The notes beneath the pieces were generated by a model. The model was not told where the DNA came from. It ran no database searches and worked only from the letters and a program-made list of their open reading frames with translations. This document shows positions 1 through 9,563 of a stretch of DNA of 64,000 nucleotides, piece by piece. The stretch covers positions 1-64,000 of the forward strand of contig NZ_PYMC01000004.1 in assembly GCF_003026475.1 (NCBI RefSeq), read 5' to 3'. Source of the DNA: Photobacterium lipolyticum. GTDB taxonomy: Bacteria > Pseudomonadota > Gammaproteobacteria > Enterobacterales > Vibrionaceae. Positions within the stretch are counted from its first letter, which is position 1; each line of letters opens with the position of its first letter. The position numbers and the translations under genes are program-made.

Positions 1-538
1 CGCCTTCAGCCATGTGAATAGCGATAAGGCCTTGTACTTCGCCCTCTTCTACCAGCAGGTCAACCACGAAGTATTCGTCAAAGCGGTTGATTTGGGTATA
101 TTTGATAGAGGTCTGGAAAAGCGTGTGGAGCATGTGGAAGCCGGTTTTATCGGCAGCGAACCAGGTACGCTCAACCTTCATACCACCAAAACGACGAACG
201 TTAACGTCACCGTTCTCTTTACGGCTCCAAGGACAACCCCATTGTTCCAGCTGGGTCATCTCGCGAGTCGCGTTTTCTACAAAATATTCAACAACGTCCT
301 GTTCACATAGCCAGTCACCACCACCAACAGTATCGTTGAAGTGGTTGTCCAGGCTATCCTCATCCTTGATGACGGCAGCGGAGCCACCCTCTGCAGCTAC
401 GGTATGAGAGCGCATTGGGTAAACTTTAGAAATCAGTGCAATTTCTAAGTCTGGGTTTGCTTCAGCAGCAGCGATGGCAGCACGCAGTCCTGCGCCACCT
501 GCGCCGATTACAGCGATATCTGTGGTAATTGTCTTCAC
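1..538 (-). CDS. frdA: Fumarate reductase flavoprotein subunit, 5' part
   Basis: N-terminal 179 residues of the catalytic FAD subunit of membrane quinol:fumarate reductase, which reduces fumarate to succinate in anaerobic respiration. The translation opens with a Rossmann fold ([19 protein letters not shown]), then [16 protein letters not shown], whose His is the covalent FAD attachment site in this family, then [20 protein letters not shown]. It closely follows E. coli FrdA as I recall it. The start is GTG at 538 with a GGAGG ribosome site at about 543-547. The gene runs off the left edge, where frdBCD would be expected. It is divergent from a fumarate/citrate-type two-component system. Confidence 0.95.
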   Translation of the reverse strand, partial: MKTITTDIAVIGAGGAGLRAAIAAAEANPDLEIALISKVYPMRSHTVAAEGGSAAVIKDEDSLDNHFNDTVGGGDWLCEQDVVEYFVENATREMTQLEQWGCPWSRKENGDVNVRRFGGMKVERTWFAADKTGFHMLHTLFQTSIKYTQINRFDEYFVVDLLVEEGEVQGLIAIHMAEG

Positions 539-848
539 AGCTATCCTCCGATAGGTAATATTATGAAATCCAATAGCATGTACATATGTACACGAACCCT
601 ATTCCACTATTAAGTGTAGGGTTATTAAAATTATGCCAGCAGTCTAACAACACTTACTGATTGGAATATTGAGCGCACCCTTAATGTAACTATCTTTAGC
701 TTTTGTAACTTTTGTACACGGCAGCTTGGTCCGATGTATTGTAAATTAAGCGGTCTGATCGTCATTATTTCTGACTCAGCACATATTACTTTCGGCAGAG
801 AGCCCGCTATACTGCCCCTTCACGAACCCCGCTATTCTGAGGCCTTTC
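539..848. promoter_or_regulatory. Divergent frdA / sensor kinase intergenic region
   Basis: A 310 bp AT-rich gap that must hold the promoters of frdA (leftward) and the sensor kinase (rightward). A perfect 14 bp palindrome, TGTACATATGTACA, lies at 579-592 close to the frdA start and could bind a dimeric regulator. I did not find a convincing FNR site (TTGAT-N4-ATCAA) or CRP site by eye, although either would be expected for an frd promoter. Confidence 0.4.
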
Positions 849-2453
849 ATGAAACTTAAGAGCTATCTGGCCTTAATCACCGTTGCCACCACCTCTGCTA
901 TTGTTATCGTTGTAACCACCGCTATCTTTTTTTTACTGCAAAATTCGTATCAGGAAGGCATTGAGGCCAGGGGATTGGAACTGGCGCGCGTGATCGCCCA
1001 TGATCCGCAGGTCATTCATGCCGTTGATGCCAAAAATAGGCAGCAGAATTACGACCTGCAAAACTATATGGAAGATATCAGGGCACGTACCGATGCTTCC
1101 TTTATCGTGGTGGTCGATAAAAATGCGATGCGTTTAACCCACACAAATCCCGATAGAATCGGCAAGCATTTTATCGGTGATGACATTTACCCGGTATTGA
1201 AGCGAGGCGACGAATACAGCAATGTCGCATCAGGATCACTGGGCGAAGCTATCCGTAACTTTTCCCCCGTTTTTTTAGACGGAAAAGTCATCGGGGCTAT
1301 CTGTATCGGGTATTTATCCGAGAAAACATCCGATATTTTATTACAGCAATACGGTCACATCGGTATGCTTACCGGCATAGTCTATCTACTTGGTATCGGT
1401 ACGACAATCTCGTTGATGTTCAAGATGAAACGAACCTTCCTGGACTATGAACCGGAGTTTATCGTGAACAAATTCCGCGAACATGAGATGGTACTTGACA
1501 GTATTCGTGATGCCATTATTGCGGTAGATAGCCACATGAATATAGCCACGATTAATAACAGCGCAATCAAGATGCTTTCCATGGGTATATTGGATCGCTA
1601 CGACTATGTGAATCACCCTTTGTCACGCTATTCCACGCCGTTAAGTCATCTGGTTCTCGCTAATCAGGGTATATTCCACCAAGGCGAATTCAATATTGGC
1701 AAGTTGAAATACAAAGCCAACGTCTATCCAATCAACACCCCTAAAGGTTTGCTGGGTCACGCAATCGTATTATTCCCCGACCTTGATCACAGCGAGCTTG
1801 AACACGAAGTCACCTACCTGAAGAATTACGCGGAGTTGCTTCGCAGCAAAACACACGAGTATTCCAATAAGCTCAATGTACTTTCAGGCATGCTGCAAAT
1901 CGGTAAGTACGATGAAGCGGTTGATTTCATTCAACAAGAAACTGACCGCTATCAATCAATTATTCATAACATTGTGTTGTCAGTAGCAGACAGTGCCGTA
2001 GCAGGTTTATTGCTCGCAAAATTCAATAAAGCGTCAGAGATTGGCGTGAAGTACACTATTGATGTGGATACGAATCTATCGAGTTATGAGAAGAATATCT
2101 CGGAAAAACTCGTTACTATGATAGGTAACCTGATCGATAATGCCCTGCTCGCTGCGTGGCAAAACAGGGATGAAGCAGAGCCAGAAATACATGTGTACCT
2201 CAGCGATCGCAGTAATCACATCATTCTAGAGATTCAAGACAGCGGCGCAGGAGTGCCCGAAAATATTGCAGAGCATATTTTAGAGTTCGGTGTAAGCTCA
2301 AAAAATAACGACGAGCAAAGCGGCATAGGCTTGTACCTGGTCAAGCAACTAGTTAATTACTTTCACGGAAGTATTGATTGGGAGCGGACAGAGCAACACA
2401 CTACGCTGTTCAGCATTTACTTAGATAAAAATGAAATCGCTAATTATGACTAA
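849..2453 (+). CDS. DcuS/CitA-family sensor histidine kinase
   Basis: A 534-residue membrane sensor kinase of the C4-dicarboxylate/citrate (DcuS/CitA/DpiB) family. A TM helix (about 8-30) is followed by a periplasmic Cache/PDC sensor domain, a second TM (about 174-195), a cytoplasmic PAS domain (about 215-320), a SpoB-like dimerisation helix with the phospho-acceptor His336 in THEYSNKLN, and an HATPase with NLIDNALLAAW (N box) and DSGAGVPE (G1). It overlaps the response regulator by 8 bases. Location beside frdA suggests it senses fumarate or a related dicarboxylate. The ligand is inferred, so no symbol is given. Confidence 0.88.
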   Translation: MKLKSYLALITVATTSAIVIVVTTAIFFLLQNSYQEGIEARGLELARVIAHDPQVIHAVDAKNRQQNYDLQNYMEDIRARTDASFIVVVDKNAMRLTHTNPDRIGKHFIGDDIYPVLKRGDEYSNVASGSLGEAIRNFSPVFLDGKVIGAICIGYLSEKTSDILLQQYGHIGMLTGIVYLLGIGTTISLMFKMKRTFLDYEPEFIVNKFREHEMVLDSIRDAIIAVDSHMNIATINNSAIKMLSMGILDRYDYVNHPLSRYSTPLSHLVLANQGIFHQGEFNIGKLKYKANVYPINTPKGLLGHAIVLFPDLDHSELEHEVTYLKNYAELLRSKTHEYSNKLNVLSGMLQIGKYDEAVDFIQQETDRYQSIIHNIVLSVADSAVAGLLLAKFNKASEIGVKYTIDVDTNLSSYEKNISEKLVTMIGNLIDNALLAAWQNRDEAEPEIHVYLSDRSNHIILEIQDSGAGVPENIAEHILEFGVSSKNNDEQSGIGLYLVKQLVNYFHGSIDWERTEQHTTLFSIYLDKNEIANYD

Positions 2454-3126
2454 AACCACTGTAATGCTGCTTGAGGATGACCTTCGTGCAAGCTATACCC
2501 TCGAATCGACCATCAATCAACACCCTGATTTTACGGTGGTGGCCGTCAGCGAAACCTGCTCAGAAGCCTTGTCACAATTCAAGGCATACAAACCGACATT
2601 AATCTTTGTCGATATAACGTTGCCTGATGGCAATGGTATTGATGTTATTCGCCATCTACGTGAACAAAACGCAGAGTGTGATTTCATTATGACGACCGCT
2701 GAACGAGAAACTGCCACGGTCGAAAAAGCCGTTCAGCTGGGTGTGATCGACTATTTAGTTAAACCCATTCGTATGTCTCGTGTTAACCAAGCACTTAACG
2801 ATTATAAGCAATACAAACAGCAGTTCGCTCGAGCAGCCACGGTTAATCAAGGAGAGATCGATCAAATCTTACGTAAAGCGCCTGCAAAGCAATTACGCCA
2901 GACACCGAAAGGCATTGATGCCACCACCCTTGCTTCATTGAAAGCAATTCTGCACGAAGAGAAGTTGCATGACTTCTCTGCCGATGAAATTGGTGAGCGC
3001 ATGAACGTCAGCCGTATTACGGCAAGGCGCTATCTAGAGTTTCTAGAGTCAGAAGGCACAATCCGCTTAGTGTTAAACTACAATACTGGCGGTAGACCTC
3101 GCCGTTTGTACCAAATGGTTGATTAA
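2446..3126 (+). CDS. DcuR/CitB-family response regulator
   Basis: A 226-residue response regulator and cognate partner of the preceding kinase. The receiver domain carries the acidic pair in LLEDD (residues 8-12), phospho-acceptor Asp56 in FVDITLPDG and Lys in YLVKP. The C-terminal helix-turn-helix is the DcuR/CitB type (FSADEIGERMNVSRITARRY). I chose ATG 2446 rather than the ATG at 2431. It lies inside the kinase stop region (ATGACTAA), which indicates translational coupling, and the protein then starts directly before the receiver strand. Likely targets are the divergent frd genes and dicarboxylate transporters. Confidence 0.88.
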   Translation: MTKTTVMLLEDDLRASYTLESTINQHPDFTVVAVSETCSEALSQFKAYKPTLIFVDITLPDGNGIDVIRHLREQNAECDFIMTTAERETATVEKAVQLGVIDYLVKPIRMSRVNQALNDYKQYKQQFARAATVNQGEIDQILRKAPAKQLRQTPKGIDATTLASLKAILHEEKLHDFSADEIGERMNVSRITARRYLEFLESEGTIRLVLNYNTGGRPRRLYQMVD

Positions 3127-3172
3127 CCGCTAAAAGGTTCTCTGATTGTTGGTAATGGCAATGTCACCAAAA

Positions 3173-3190
3173 GCGGCCTTTAAAGGCCGC
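3173..3190. terminator. Palindrome, possible bidirectional terminator
   Basis: Perfect 18-base palindrome GCGGCCTTTAAAGGCCGC between two convergent genes (regulator ending at 3126, U32 gene ending at 3224). There is no strong T tract immediately next to it, so termination efficiency is uncertain. Confidence 0.5.
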
Positions 3191-3223
3191 CTACCTAAGT
3201 GCTTATCTTTTTATTGATTGTTT

Positions 3224-5482
3224 TTACAAACCCTTTATATATTGACCATTCGTTGTTGGATAAACAACTTGTTCAAGTTCCGATTTTGAATCTGGGTTTC
3301 CGTTTAAGAGATTTTGAAAAAGCTGTATAACGCTTGCTTTATCTTTTCCGATATGCGTTTCAGTTGTTATATCCCTTAAATCAATAAAGTAACTAGAAAA
3401 CATGCCCGGCAAATCTGCAATAATATCTGTGTTCAAGAAATTATTATGGCTATAGATGCTATTGTGATCACCCTTTTGCTTATCGATTACAAAAGAAGCT
3501 TCTTTCAAATTAATAATTGATGCGGATTTTTTGCACTTTTTAAGGCATTTCGCATCAAAATTCTTCTTTTTACATCCTGTCGTCTGATGAAAGAAGCATT
3601 GTCTGCTCGTCATCAGTAAAATCGGGTGGTAGATACTGTAGTGCAGCGTGAAGTTATCAGGACTCACAATCTGTTTTATTTGCTTTTTATTTATTTCATT
3701 TGAGATAAATGATCCGCAACAATTAAACTCTTCTTTCATGCATAAAAGGCTGAAGGAATTCGTAATATTCAGGTATGGACCAGCTATCCAGTTAATTCCA
3801 TTTTCATAGGCTTTGTAAGCGATTCCGGTATTATTCGTTACAATGAGATTTGGTTTTACCTGCTCAAGAAACTCTATCGCTGCGGTATAGTTTTCTCCGA
3901 TTAAAATCGCTGGGAACCAAGGGATTAAATTCTCATTGTTTAAAAAAAGTTCTACAAGCTGAGAATATTCACCGTGAATAGATTCAGGAAGCTGATAATA
4001 GATATCAGCTGACGTGGTATTACAAAGCTCGGCATCTTTTTTAGCAGAGATGAGTACCGAAAGAGACGGTTTTATCTTTAATTCATCCGGTTTCGGCAAT
4101 GCTGGTTTCTTTAAGACAGACATTTCAATTGGGGCAACACGCTCTTTTGAGCCATTTAGAAGAAATGCTATTCTGTCTTTTATTTTCGTTAGTTCTTTAA
4201 ATGGAACAAAAAGATCACTCTGAAGATTTTCGATGTCTAATGCATCAACGCAATATTCAGCATCGTTTAAGGTCTTAAGTCTTTTTCCTATACTGTTGTA
4301 ATCTATAGTATATTTATCAGCGTTGATCAGTTTGCTTTCAGACACCACATCAAATGAAGAGTCTGGTGTCTTTACCGATATTTTAAGATGGCTATTAACC
4401 TCTCCGGACACACTAATGGTTAAAGGGATTTTATCGATATTTAAATCTTTAATTTTTTCTGCGACCGTTGTGATTATCTCAGTTTTGTCATCATAAAGTT
4501 TTTGTTTTACTCCTTGAACACTCTCATCTGTCGAACAGCCATAGACTTCAGAGAAATACTTCACTGAATGATCACGAGGGTTATCAATAAACATGTTTTT
4601 ATTAATATCCCCCTTTAAATACGAGTTTGAAAAATCCCTATTGAACACTTTATACAGCTCAGTGTTATCGCTAAGTAACTCATTATTATCGCAGAAGCTT
4701 TGGATCTGCCTTCTCCAGTTATCCACTACTGTATATACGTAGTGCGACTTTTTGATCCTGCCCTCTACTTTCAAGGAGTAAACACCAGCATCAGCGAGTT
4801 CTTTTAGATCAGAAAAAGCCGAGTTATCTTTAAGGTTAAGAGGATAATCTTTACCTGCTGATGTGGTTAAATACTGATCCCTACACGGTTGACTGCAACG
4901 ACCACGATTGCCTGAATTACCGTTACGAACAGAACTTATGTAGCAAAGCCCAGAAAAGCCAATGCAATATGAACCATGAACAAACACTTCCATTAAGACA
5001 TTGTTTTCATGTCCAACTTGAGCCAGGTGCTTTATCTCAGTAATATTTAACTCTCTTGATAAATTCACTCTACTTGCCATCAGCTTATTTAAAAAGAAAA
5101 TTTGTCCCTCATTATGGGTATTAGCCTGTGTCGACGCATGTACATCAAGGTCTTTAAAGTGTTTTTTCAATATGTAAAACAGACCTAAATCTTGAACAAT
5201 AACACCATCTATTTTTGTATTTACCAGCTTATTAAGCAATCGTATAATCGCTGGGATTTCGCTTTCTAATATAATGATATTTAATGTTAGAAAAATTTTA
5301 CAGTTATTTTCGTGGGCCAGTCTTACGATGCCATTTAAATTATCAAATGTTATATTTGTTGCTCGATTTCGGGCATTAAAATTATCCAGACCACAGTATA
5401 TCGCATCGGCTCCTGCTACAATTGCGGCTTTTATAGACTCAATATCGCCACCAGGTGCCAATAATTCAAATTTGTTTTTCAT
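3224..5482 (-). CDS. U32-family protein (RlhA/YhbU-like)
   Basis: A 752-residue member of peptidase family U32, many of which are Fe-S enzymes hydroxylating RNA or ubiquinone precursors rather than proteases. The N-terminal half has ELLAPGGDIESIKAAIVAGADAIYCG, HASTQANTHNEGQ, the family signature with clustered cysteines (SYCIGFSGLCYISS, NRGRCSQPCRDQY) and SLKVEGRIKKSHYV. A distal half has a further Cys cluster (CFFHQTTGCKKKNFDAKCLKKC). It resembles E. coli RlhA (23S rRNA C2501 hydroxylation) in its first 300 residues but is about 100 residues longer. The coding is clearly more AT-rich than its neighbours, consistent with transfer. The start is ATG 5482; an in-frame GTG at 5497 is an alternative. 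Confidence 0.75.
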   Translation of the reverse strand: MKNKFELLAPGGDIESIKAAIVAGADAIYCGLDNFNARNRATNITFDNLNGIVRLAHENNCKIFLTLNIIILESEIPAIIRLLNKLVNTKIDGVIVQDLGLFYILKKHFKDLDVHASTQANTHNEGQIFFLNKLMASRVNLSRELNITEIKHLAQVGHENNVLMEVFVHGSYCIGFSGLCYISSVRNGNSGNRGRCSQPCRDQYLTTSAGKDYPLNLKDNSAFSDLKELADAGVYSLKVEGRIKKSHYVYTVVDNWRRQIQSFCDNNELLSDNTELYKVFNRDFSNSYLKGDINKNMFIDNPRDHSVKYFSEVYGCSTDESVQGVKQKLYDDKTEIITTVAEKIKDLNIDKIPLTISVSGEVNSHLKISVKTPDSSFDVVSESKLINADKYTIDYNSIGKRLKTLNDAEYCVDALDIENLQSDLFVPFKELTKIKDRIAFLLNGSKERVAPIEMSVLKKPALPKPDELKIKPSLSVLISAKKDAELCNTTSADIYYQLPESIHGEYSQLVELFLNNENLIPWFPAILIGENYTAAIEFLEQVKPNLIVTNNTGIAYKAYENGINWIAGPYLNITNSFSLLCMKEEFNCCGSFISNEINKKQIKQIVSPDNFTLHYSIYHPILLMTSRQCFFHQTTGCKKKNFDAKCLKKCKKSASIINLKEASFVIDKQKGDHNSIYSHNNFLNTDIIADLPGMFSSYFIDLRDITTETHIGKDKASVIQLFQNLLNGNPDSKSELEQVVYPTTNGQYIKGL

Positions 5483-5701
5483 TGCGATATAACCCACTAG
5501 TCGCTGTTTACTCTATTTTAGTGGGACGTATTTTACCCGTATCTATTCTTCATTGTCTATAAAAGGCCAAACCTCTGACGGCGGCATCCGTATGATCGAC
5601 AAGTGCTTGACACTGGGCTAATACAGTAAGTGAAACTGGCATTATGCACGCGAGTTCATCCTTTTTGCTACTATACACAAGTAAATCGCGGGATTAAGTA
5701 T

Positions 5702-7294
5702 TCAAAGGCATGAGAGGTTAACCAACTGTTTTGTATAACTATCTTGAGGTTCGCTGAACAATGTTTCAGTATCCCCTTGCTCTACAACCTGGCCGTCTTT
5801 GAGTACTAAGGTGTAGTGGCAGAGTGATTTCACGACATTTAAATCATGACTGATAAACAGATAACTCAAGCCGTGCTTTTGTTGTAATGATTTTAATAAA
5901 TCGAGCACCTGAAACTGAACCGTGCGATCCAATGATGATGTCGGTTCATCAAGCAAAATAAAGTCCGGTTTAAGCACCAGTGCCCTTGCAATCGCAATCC
6001 GCTGCCGTTGTCCGCCGGAAAACTCATTCGGGTAACGGTGACGCGTTTCCGTATCCAACCCCACCTCTTCCATTGCCAGACAAATTGCCTGATCTTCTTG
6101 CTCCGGGGTCATGGGTTCGTGAACTTTCAGCCCCTCACCGATGATCTGAGCTGCAGACATCCGAGGATTCAGAGCTGAAAACGGATCCTGGAATACCACC
6201 TGCATACGCCGGCGCAGTGGCAGCATCTTCTTCCTATCAAACGTGGATATGTCCTTTCCTTCAAAGACAATACTGCCTTCACTGTTAAGTAATCGTAATA
6301 TTGCCATTCCCGTAGTCGATTTACCGGATCCACTTTCACCAACCAGACCGATGCTATGGCCCTTACGAAGCTGAAAACTGATATCGGTGACAGCCTTGAT
6401 ATGGCCTTTCACCCTTTTAAGAATTCCGCCTTTAATTGGAAACCAGACTCGCAGATTTTTTGCCTCAAACAAAACAGGAGAATCTAACTCCACCGGGATC
6501 GGCTCACCTTTCGGATCCGATTCTATAAGTAAACGGGTATAGGGATGGCTCGGCGCCGATAAAATGATCTCTTTTGTGTTTGTCTCTACCACGCTGCCGA
6601 GCTGCATGACTGAGACGCGATCAGCAATACTGCGGACAATACTCAAATCGTGAGTGATAAACAGCATCGCCATACCGAGTTCCTGTTGCAGCTCTTTCAG
6701 CAAGGCCAGAATTTGTGCCTGTACCGTTACATCGAGTGCAGTTGTTGGTTCATCCGCAATCAGTAATTCAGGCTCATTGACCAGTGCCATGGCAATCATG
6801 ACCCGCTGGCGTTCCCCTCCTGACAACTCATGCGGGAATGCGTTAATGCGACTTTCGGGATTGCGAATCCCGACTTTCTTCAACCAGCTCAGTGCGATTT
6901 CTTCTGCCTGACGCTGGCGCACACCACGGTGAATAGACAGCGTTTCACATAATTGCCGACCAATTCTATGGAGCGGATTCAGTGACATCATCGGTTCTTG
7001 AAAGATCATGCCGATACGGTTCCCCCGAAGGCCCCGCATCTGCCGCTCACTGCACGTCAGCAAATCAATGCCGTCATACTGAATTCTGCCACTAAGGTAT
7101 CGAGTCGTGGCCATTGGCAGCAGACGCAAGATAGCATTGGCTGTCACCGATTTTCCGGAGCCACTTTCCCCCACTAACGCCAATGTTTCGCCACGGTGAA
7201 TCGTCAGGTCGACATCCTGAATGACCTGGATAACCTGTTGTCCGCTCTCAAATCCAACAGCTAAGTTTTCAATGGTTAACAATGCGTCTGTCAT
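5702..7294 (-). CDS. yejF: Peptide ABC transporter, duplicated ATP-binding subunit YejF
   Basis: A 530-residue fused ATPase with two complete ABC domains, powering the YejABEF oligopeptide (microcin C-type) importer. Each half has a Walker A (GESGSGKSVT near residue 42 and GESGSGKSTT near 319), a signature (LSGGERQR and FSGGQRQR) and a Walker B (LLIADEPTT and FILLDEPTS). Last gene of the yejABEF operon, starting 15 bases after yejE. The length matches E. coli YejF. Confidence 0.95.
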   Translation of the reverse strand: MTDALLTIENLAVGFESGQQVIQVIQDVDLTIHRGETLALVGESGSGKSVTANAILRLLPMATTRYLSGRIQYDGIDLLTCSERQMRGLRGNRIGMIFQEPMMSLNPLHRIGRQLCETLSIHRGVRQRQAEEIALSWLKKVGIRNPESRINAFPHELSGGERQRVMIAMALVNEPELLIADEPTTALDVTVQAQILALLKELQQELGMAMLFITHDLSIVRSIADRVSVMQLGSVVETNTKEIILSAPSHPYTRLLIESDPKGEPIPVELDSPVLFEAKNLRVWFPIKGGILKRVKGHIKAVTDISFQLRKGHSIGLVGESGSGKSTTGMAILRLLNSEGSIVFEGKDISTFDRKKMLPLRRRMQVVFQDPFSALNPRMSAAQIIGEGLKVHEPMTPEQEDQAICLAMEEVGLDTETRHRYPNEFSGGQRQRIAIARALVLKPDFILLDEPTSSLDRTVQFQVLDLLKSLQQKHGLSYLFISHDLNVVKSLCHYTLVLKDGQVVEQGDTETLFSEPQDSYTKQLVNLSCL

Positions 7295-7309
7295 ATCACC
7301 CCTCTGGTA

Positions 7310-8386
7310 TTATTTTTGATGATGCGGATCAAAGGCATCACGAACCGCTTCACCAACAAAGACGAGCAGGCTTAGCATTATCGACAGCACCACGAAGGCT
7401 GAGAGCCCTAGCCAAGGTGCCTGCAAATTGGTTTTGCCCTGGGCCAGCAACTCACCCAGTGACGGTGAACCGGCAGGAAGGCCAAAACCAAGGAAATCGA
7501 GCGAAGTTAATGTGGTAACCGAACCACTGAGAATAAAAGGCATCATTGTCAGAGAAGCGACCATGGCGTTTGGCAACATGTGACGCAGCATGATCCGGCT
7601 ATCACTCACACCCAACGCCTGCGCCGCTCGTACATAATCAAGATTTCTACAACGCAGAAACTCAGCCCGTACCACACCCACCAGCGTCATCCAGCTGAAC
7701 AACACCATGATGCTCAACAACCACCAGAAGTTAGGCTCAACAAAACTCGACAATATGATGAGTAAAAATAAGGTTGGCATCCCCGACCAGACTTCGATAA
7801 AACGCTGGCCAAACAGATCAAGCCAGCCGCCGTAATACCCCTGACAAGCGCCCACAGCTACACCAATCAAGGTGGAAATAATGGTCAAAGCAAACCCGAA
7901 CAGGACCGATACCCTGAAACCGTAAATAATGCGTGCCAACACATCTCGTCCTTTATCATCCGTTCCCAGCCAGTTAACACGATCAGGAGGCGAAGGCGCC
8001 GGCCCAGATAGGTTGTAGTTGATGGTGTCATAATGAAACGGGATCAACGGCCAGATCATGTATCCATCCGCTTCAATCAGCTCCACCACATAAGGATCGG
8101 TAAAGTCCGCTTCTGCTTCAAATTCCCCGCCAAAATCGGTCTCGGCGTACTGCTGAACGATTGGGAAGTACCAGTCTGATTTAAAATTAATCACCAGCGG
8201 CTTGTCATTGGCAACCACTTCAGCAAAAAGGCAGATCACAAACAAAACAGCGAAAATCCACAGCGACCAGTAACCCCGCTTATGGGCCCGAAACCGTGAC
8301 CATCTTTCCCTTGTTATCGGGTTCATCGTTACTGGTTTTATCTTCATTATTGCGTTTGGATTCAGCTTCTTTGTTTTTGGGTTCAT
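7310..8386 (-). CDS. yejE: Peptide ABC transporter permease YejE
   Basis: A 358-residue inner-membrane permease that pairs with YejB. After a short basic N terminus and one TM (YWSLWIFAVLFVICLF) comes the characteristic periplasmic insert with ANDKPLVINF and SDWYFPIVQQYAETDFGG. The BPD_transp domain follows, with the EAA-type loop QALGVSDSRIMLRHMLPNAM. The C terminus FVGEAVRDAFDP matches E. coli YejE. The first ATG gives about 20 extra residues relative to E. coli; an internal ATG before NPITRERW (about 8326) is a plausible alternative start. Confidence 0.94.
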   Translation of the reverse strand: MNPKTKKLNPNAIMKIKPVTMNPITRERWSRFRAHKRGYWSLWIFAVLFVICLFAEVVANDKPLVINFKSDWYFPIVQQYAETDFGGEFEAEADFTDPYVVELIEADGYMIWPLIPFHYDTINYNLSGPAPSPPDRVNWLGTDDKGRDVLARIIYGFRVSVLFGFALTIISTLIGVAVGACQGYYGGWLDLFGQRFIEVWSGMPTLFLLIILSSFVEPNFWWLLSIMVLFSWMTLVGVVRAEFLRCRNLDYVRAAQALGVSDSRIMLRHMLPNAMVASLTMMPFILSGSVTTLTSLDFLGFGLPAGSPSLGELLAQGKTNLQAPWLGLSAFVVLSIMLSLLVFVGEAVRDAFDPHHQK

Positions 8387-8391
8387 AATCG

Positions 8392-9477
8392 CTAGCGCCC
8401 CTCAAAGTCAATACGTGGATCGACCAGGGTATAAGTGAGATCTGAAATAATATTCAGCAGCAAACCTAACAACGTCATGATATAGAGAGAGCTGAAAACC
8501 ACCGGATAATCTCTCTGAATGGTTGATTCAAAACCAAGCAGACCTATCCCCTCTAACGAGAACATCACCTCAATCAACATCGCGCCGGTGAAAAAAATAC
8601 TGATAAATGCGCTGGGAAAACCGGCGATGATGATCAGCATCGCATTGCGGAATGCATGACGATACAGAATGCTGCGTTCATCCAGCCCCTTGGCACGGGC
8701 AGTTACTATATATTGCTTATTGATTTCATCCAGAAAGGAGTTTTTGGTCAGCATGGTCAGGGTCGCGAAGCCGCCAACCACCATCGCCAGAATTGGCAAT
8801 GTCATGTGCCAGAAATAGTCCGCCACCTGTTGATACCATGTCATCTGTGCAAAATCTGATGACACTAATCCCCGCAGCGGAAACCAGCTGAAATAATTGC
8901 CACTGGAAAAGACAATGATGAGCAATATCGCAAACAGGAACCCCGGTATGGCATACCCGATAATAATGAGTGCACTACTCCAGATATCAAAACGCGAACC
9001 ATGCTTTATCGCTTTGGCTATCCCGAGCGGGATTGAGATAATGTAGATGATCAACGTACTCCACAGGCCAAGGGAAATCGAGACCGGTAGCCGCTCTATG
9101 ATCAGATCAATCACGTTTCCGCCCTTAAATAAGCTTTCTCCGAAATTAAAGGTGGCATAGTTTTTTAGCATATCTAAATAGCGTTCAAGCAGAGGTTTAT
9201 CAAAACCAAACTGCTTCCTGATCGCCTCGACGACTTCCGGGTCCAGGCCTCGTGATCCGCGATAGCCCGAACTCTGATCGCCGGGCTCTGCAGACTGAAC
9301 TTCCTTTCCGCCGCCGGTAAAGCGCTCCATAATGCCGGACGAGTGTCCTTCAAGTCGGGCAACGGCCTGCTCAACCGGCCCGCCAGGCGCAACCTGAATA
9401 ACAAAAAAGTTAATGGTGATGATCGCCCACAGCGTGGGAATAACCAGTAACAGACGACGAAAAATATATGCTGTCAT
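8392..9477 (-). CDS. yejB: Peptide ABC transporter permease YejB
   Basis: A 361-residue inner-membrane permease of the YejABEF peptide importer. It begins [20 protein letters not shown], nearly identical to E. coli YejB. It carries the periplasmic stretch with [22 protein letters not shown], the TM core ([16 protein letters not shown]), the EAA loop ([20 protein letters not shown]) and the terminal [12 protein letters not shown]. An upstream in-frame GTG at 9483 is possible, but the ATG at 9477 gives the family-like N terminus. It lies 5 bases before yejE and 86 bases after yejA. Confidence 0.95.
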   Translation of the reverse strand: MTAYIFRRLLLVIPTLWAIITINFFVIQVAPGGPVEQAVARLEGHSSGIMERFTGGGKEVQSAEPGDQSSGYRGSRGLDPEVVEAIRKQFGFDKPLLERYLDMLKNYATFNFGESLFKGGNVIDLIIERLPVSISLGLWSTLIIYIISIPLGIAKAIKHGSRFDIWSSALIIIGYAIPGFLFAILLIIVFSSGNYFSWFPLRGLVSSDFAQMTWYQQVADYFWHMTLPILAMVVGGFATLTMLTKNSFLDEINKQYIVTARAKGLDERSILYRHAFRNAMLIIIAGFPSAFISIFFTGAMLIEVMFSLEGIGLLGFESTIQRDYPVVFSSLYIMTLLGLLLNIISDLTYTLVDPRIDFEGR

Positions 9478-9563
9478 ATTCACAATCTTATGGGTTTATA
9501 TAACTTTCATGCTTGAAATTGCAGACTGCATCTCCAATGCATGATGGTTATCAACAATGACGA

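Noticed and set aside
14..407. Two rightward open frames of about 100 codons at the left edge
   Set aside because: They lie opposite frdA, whose minus-strand translation is highly conserved; they are antisense shadows.
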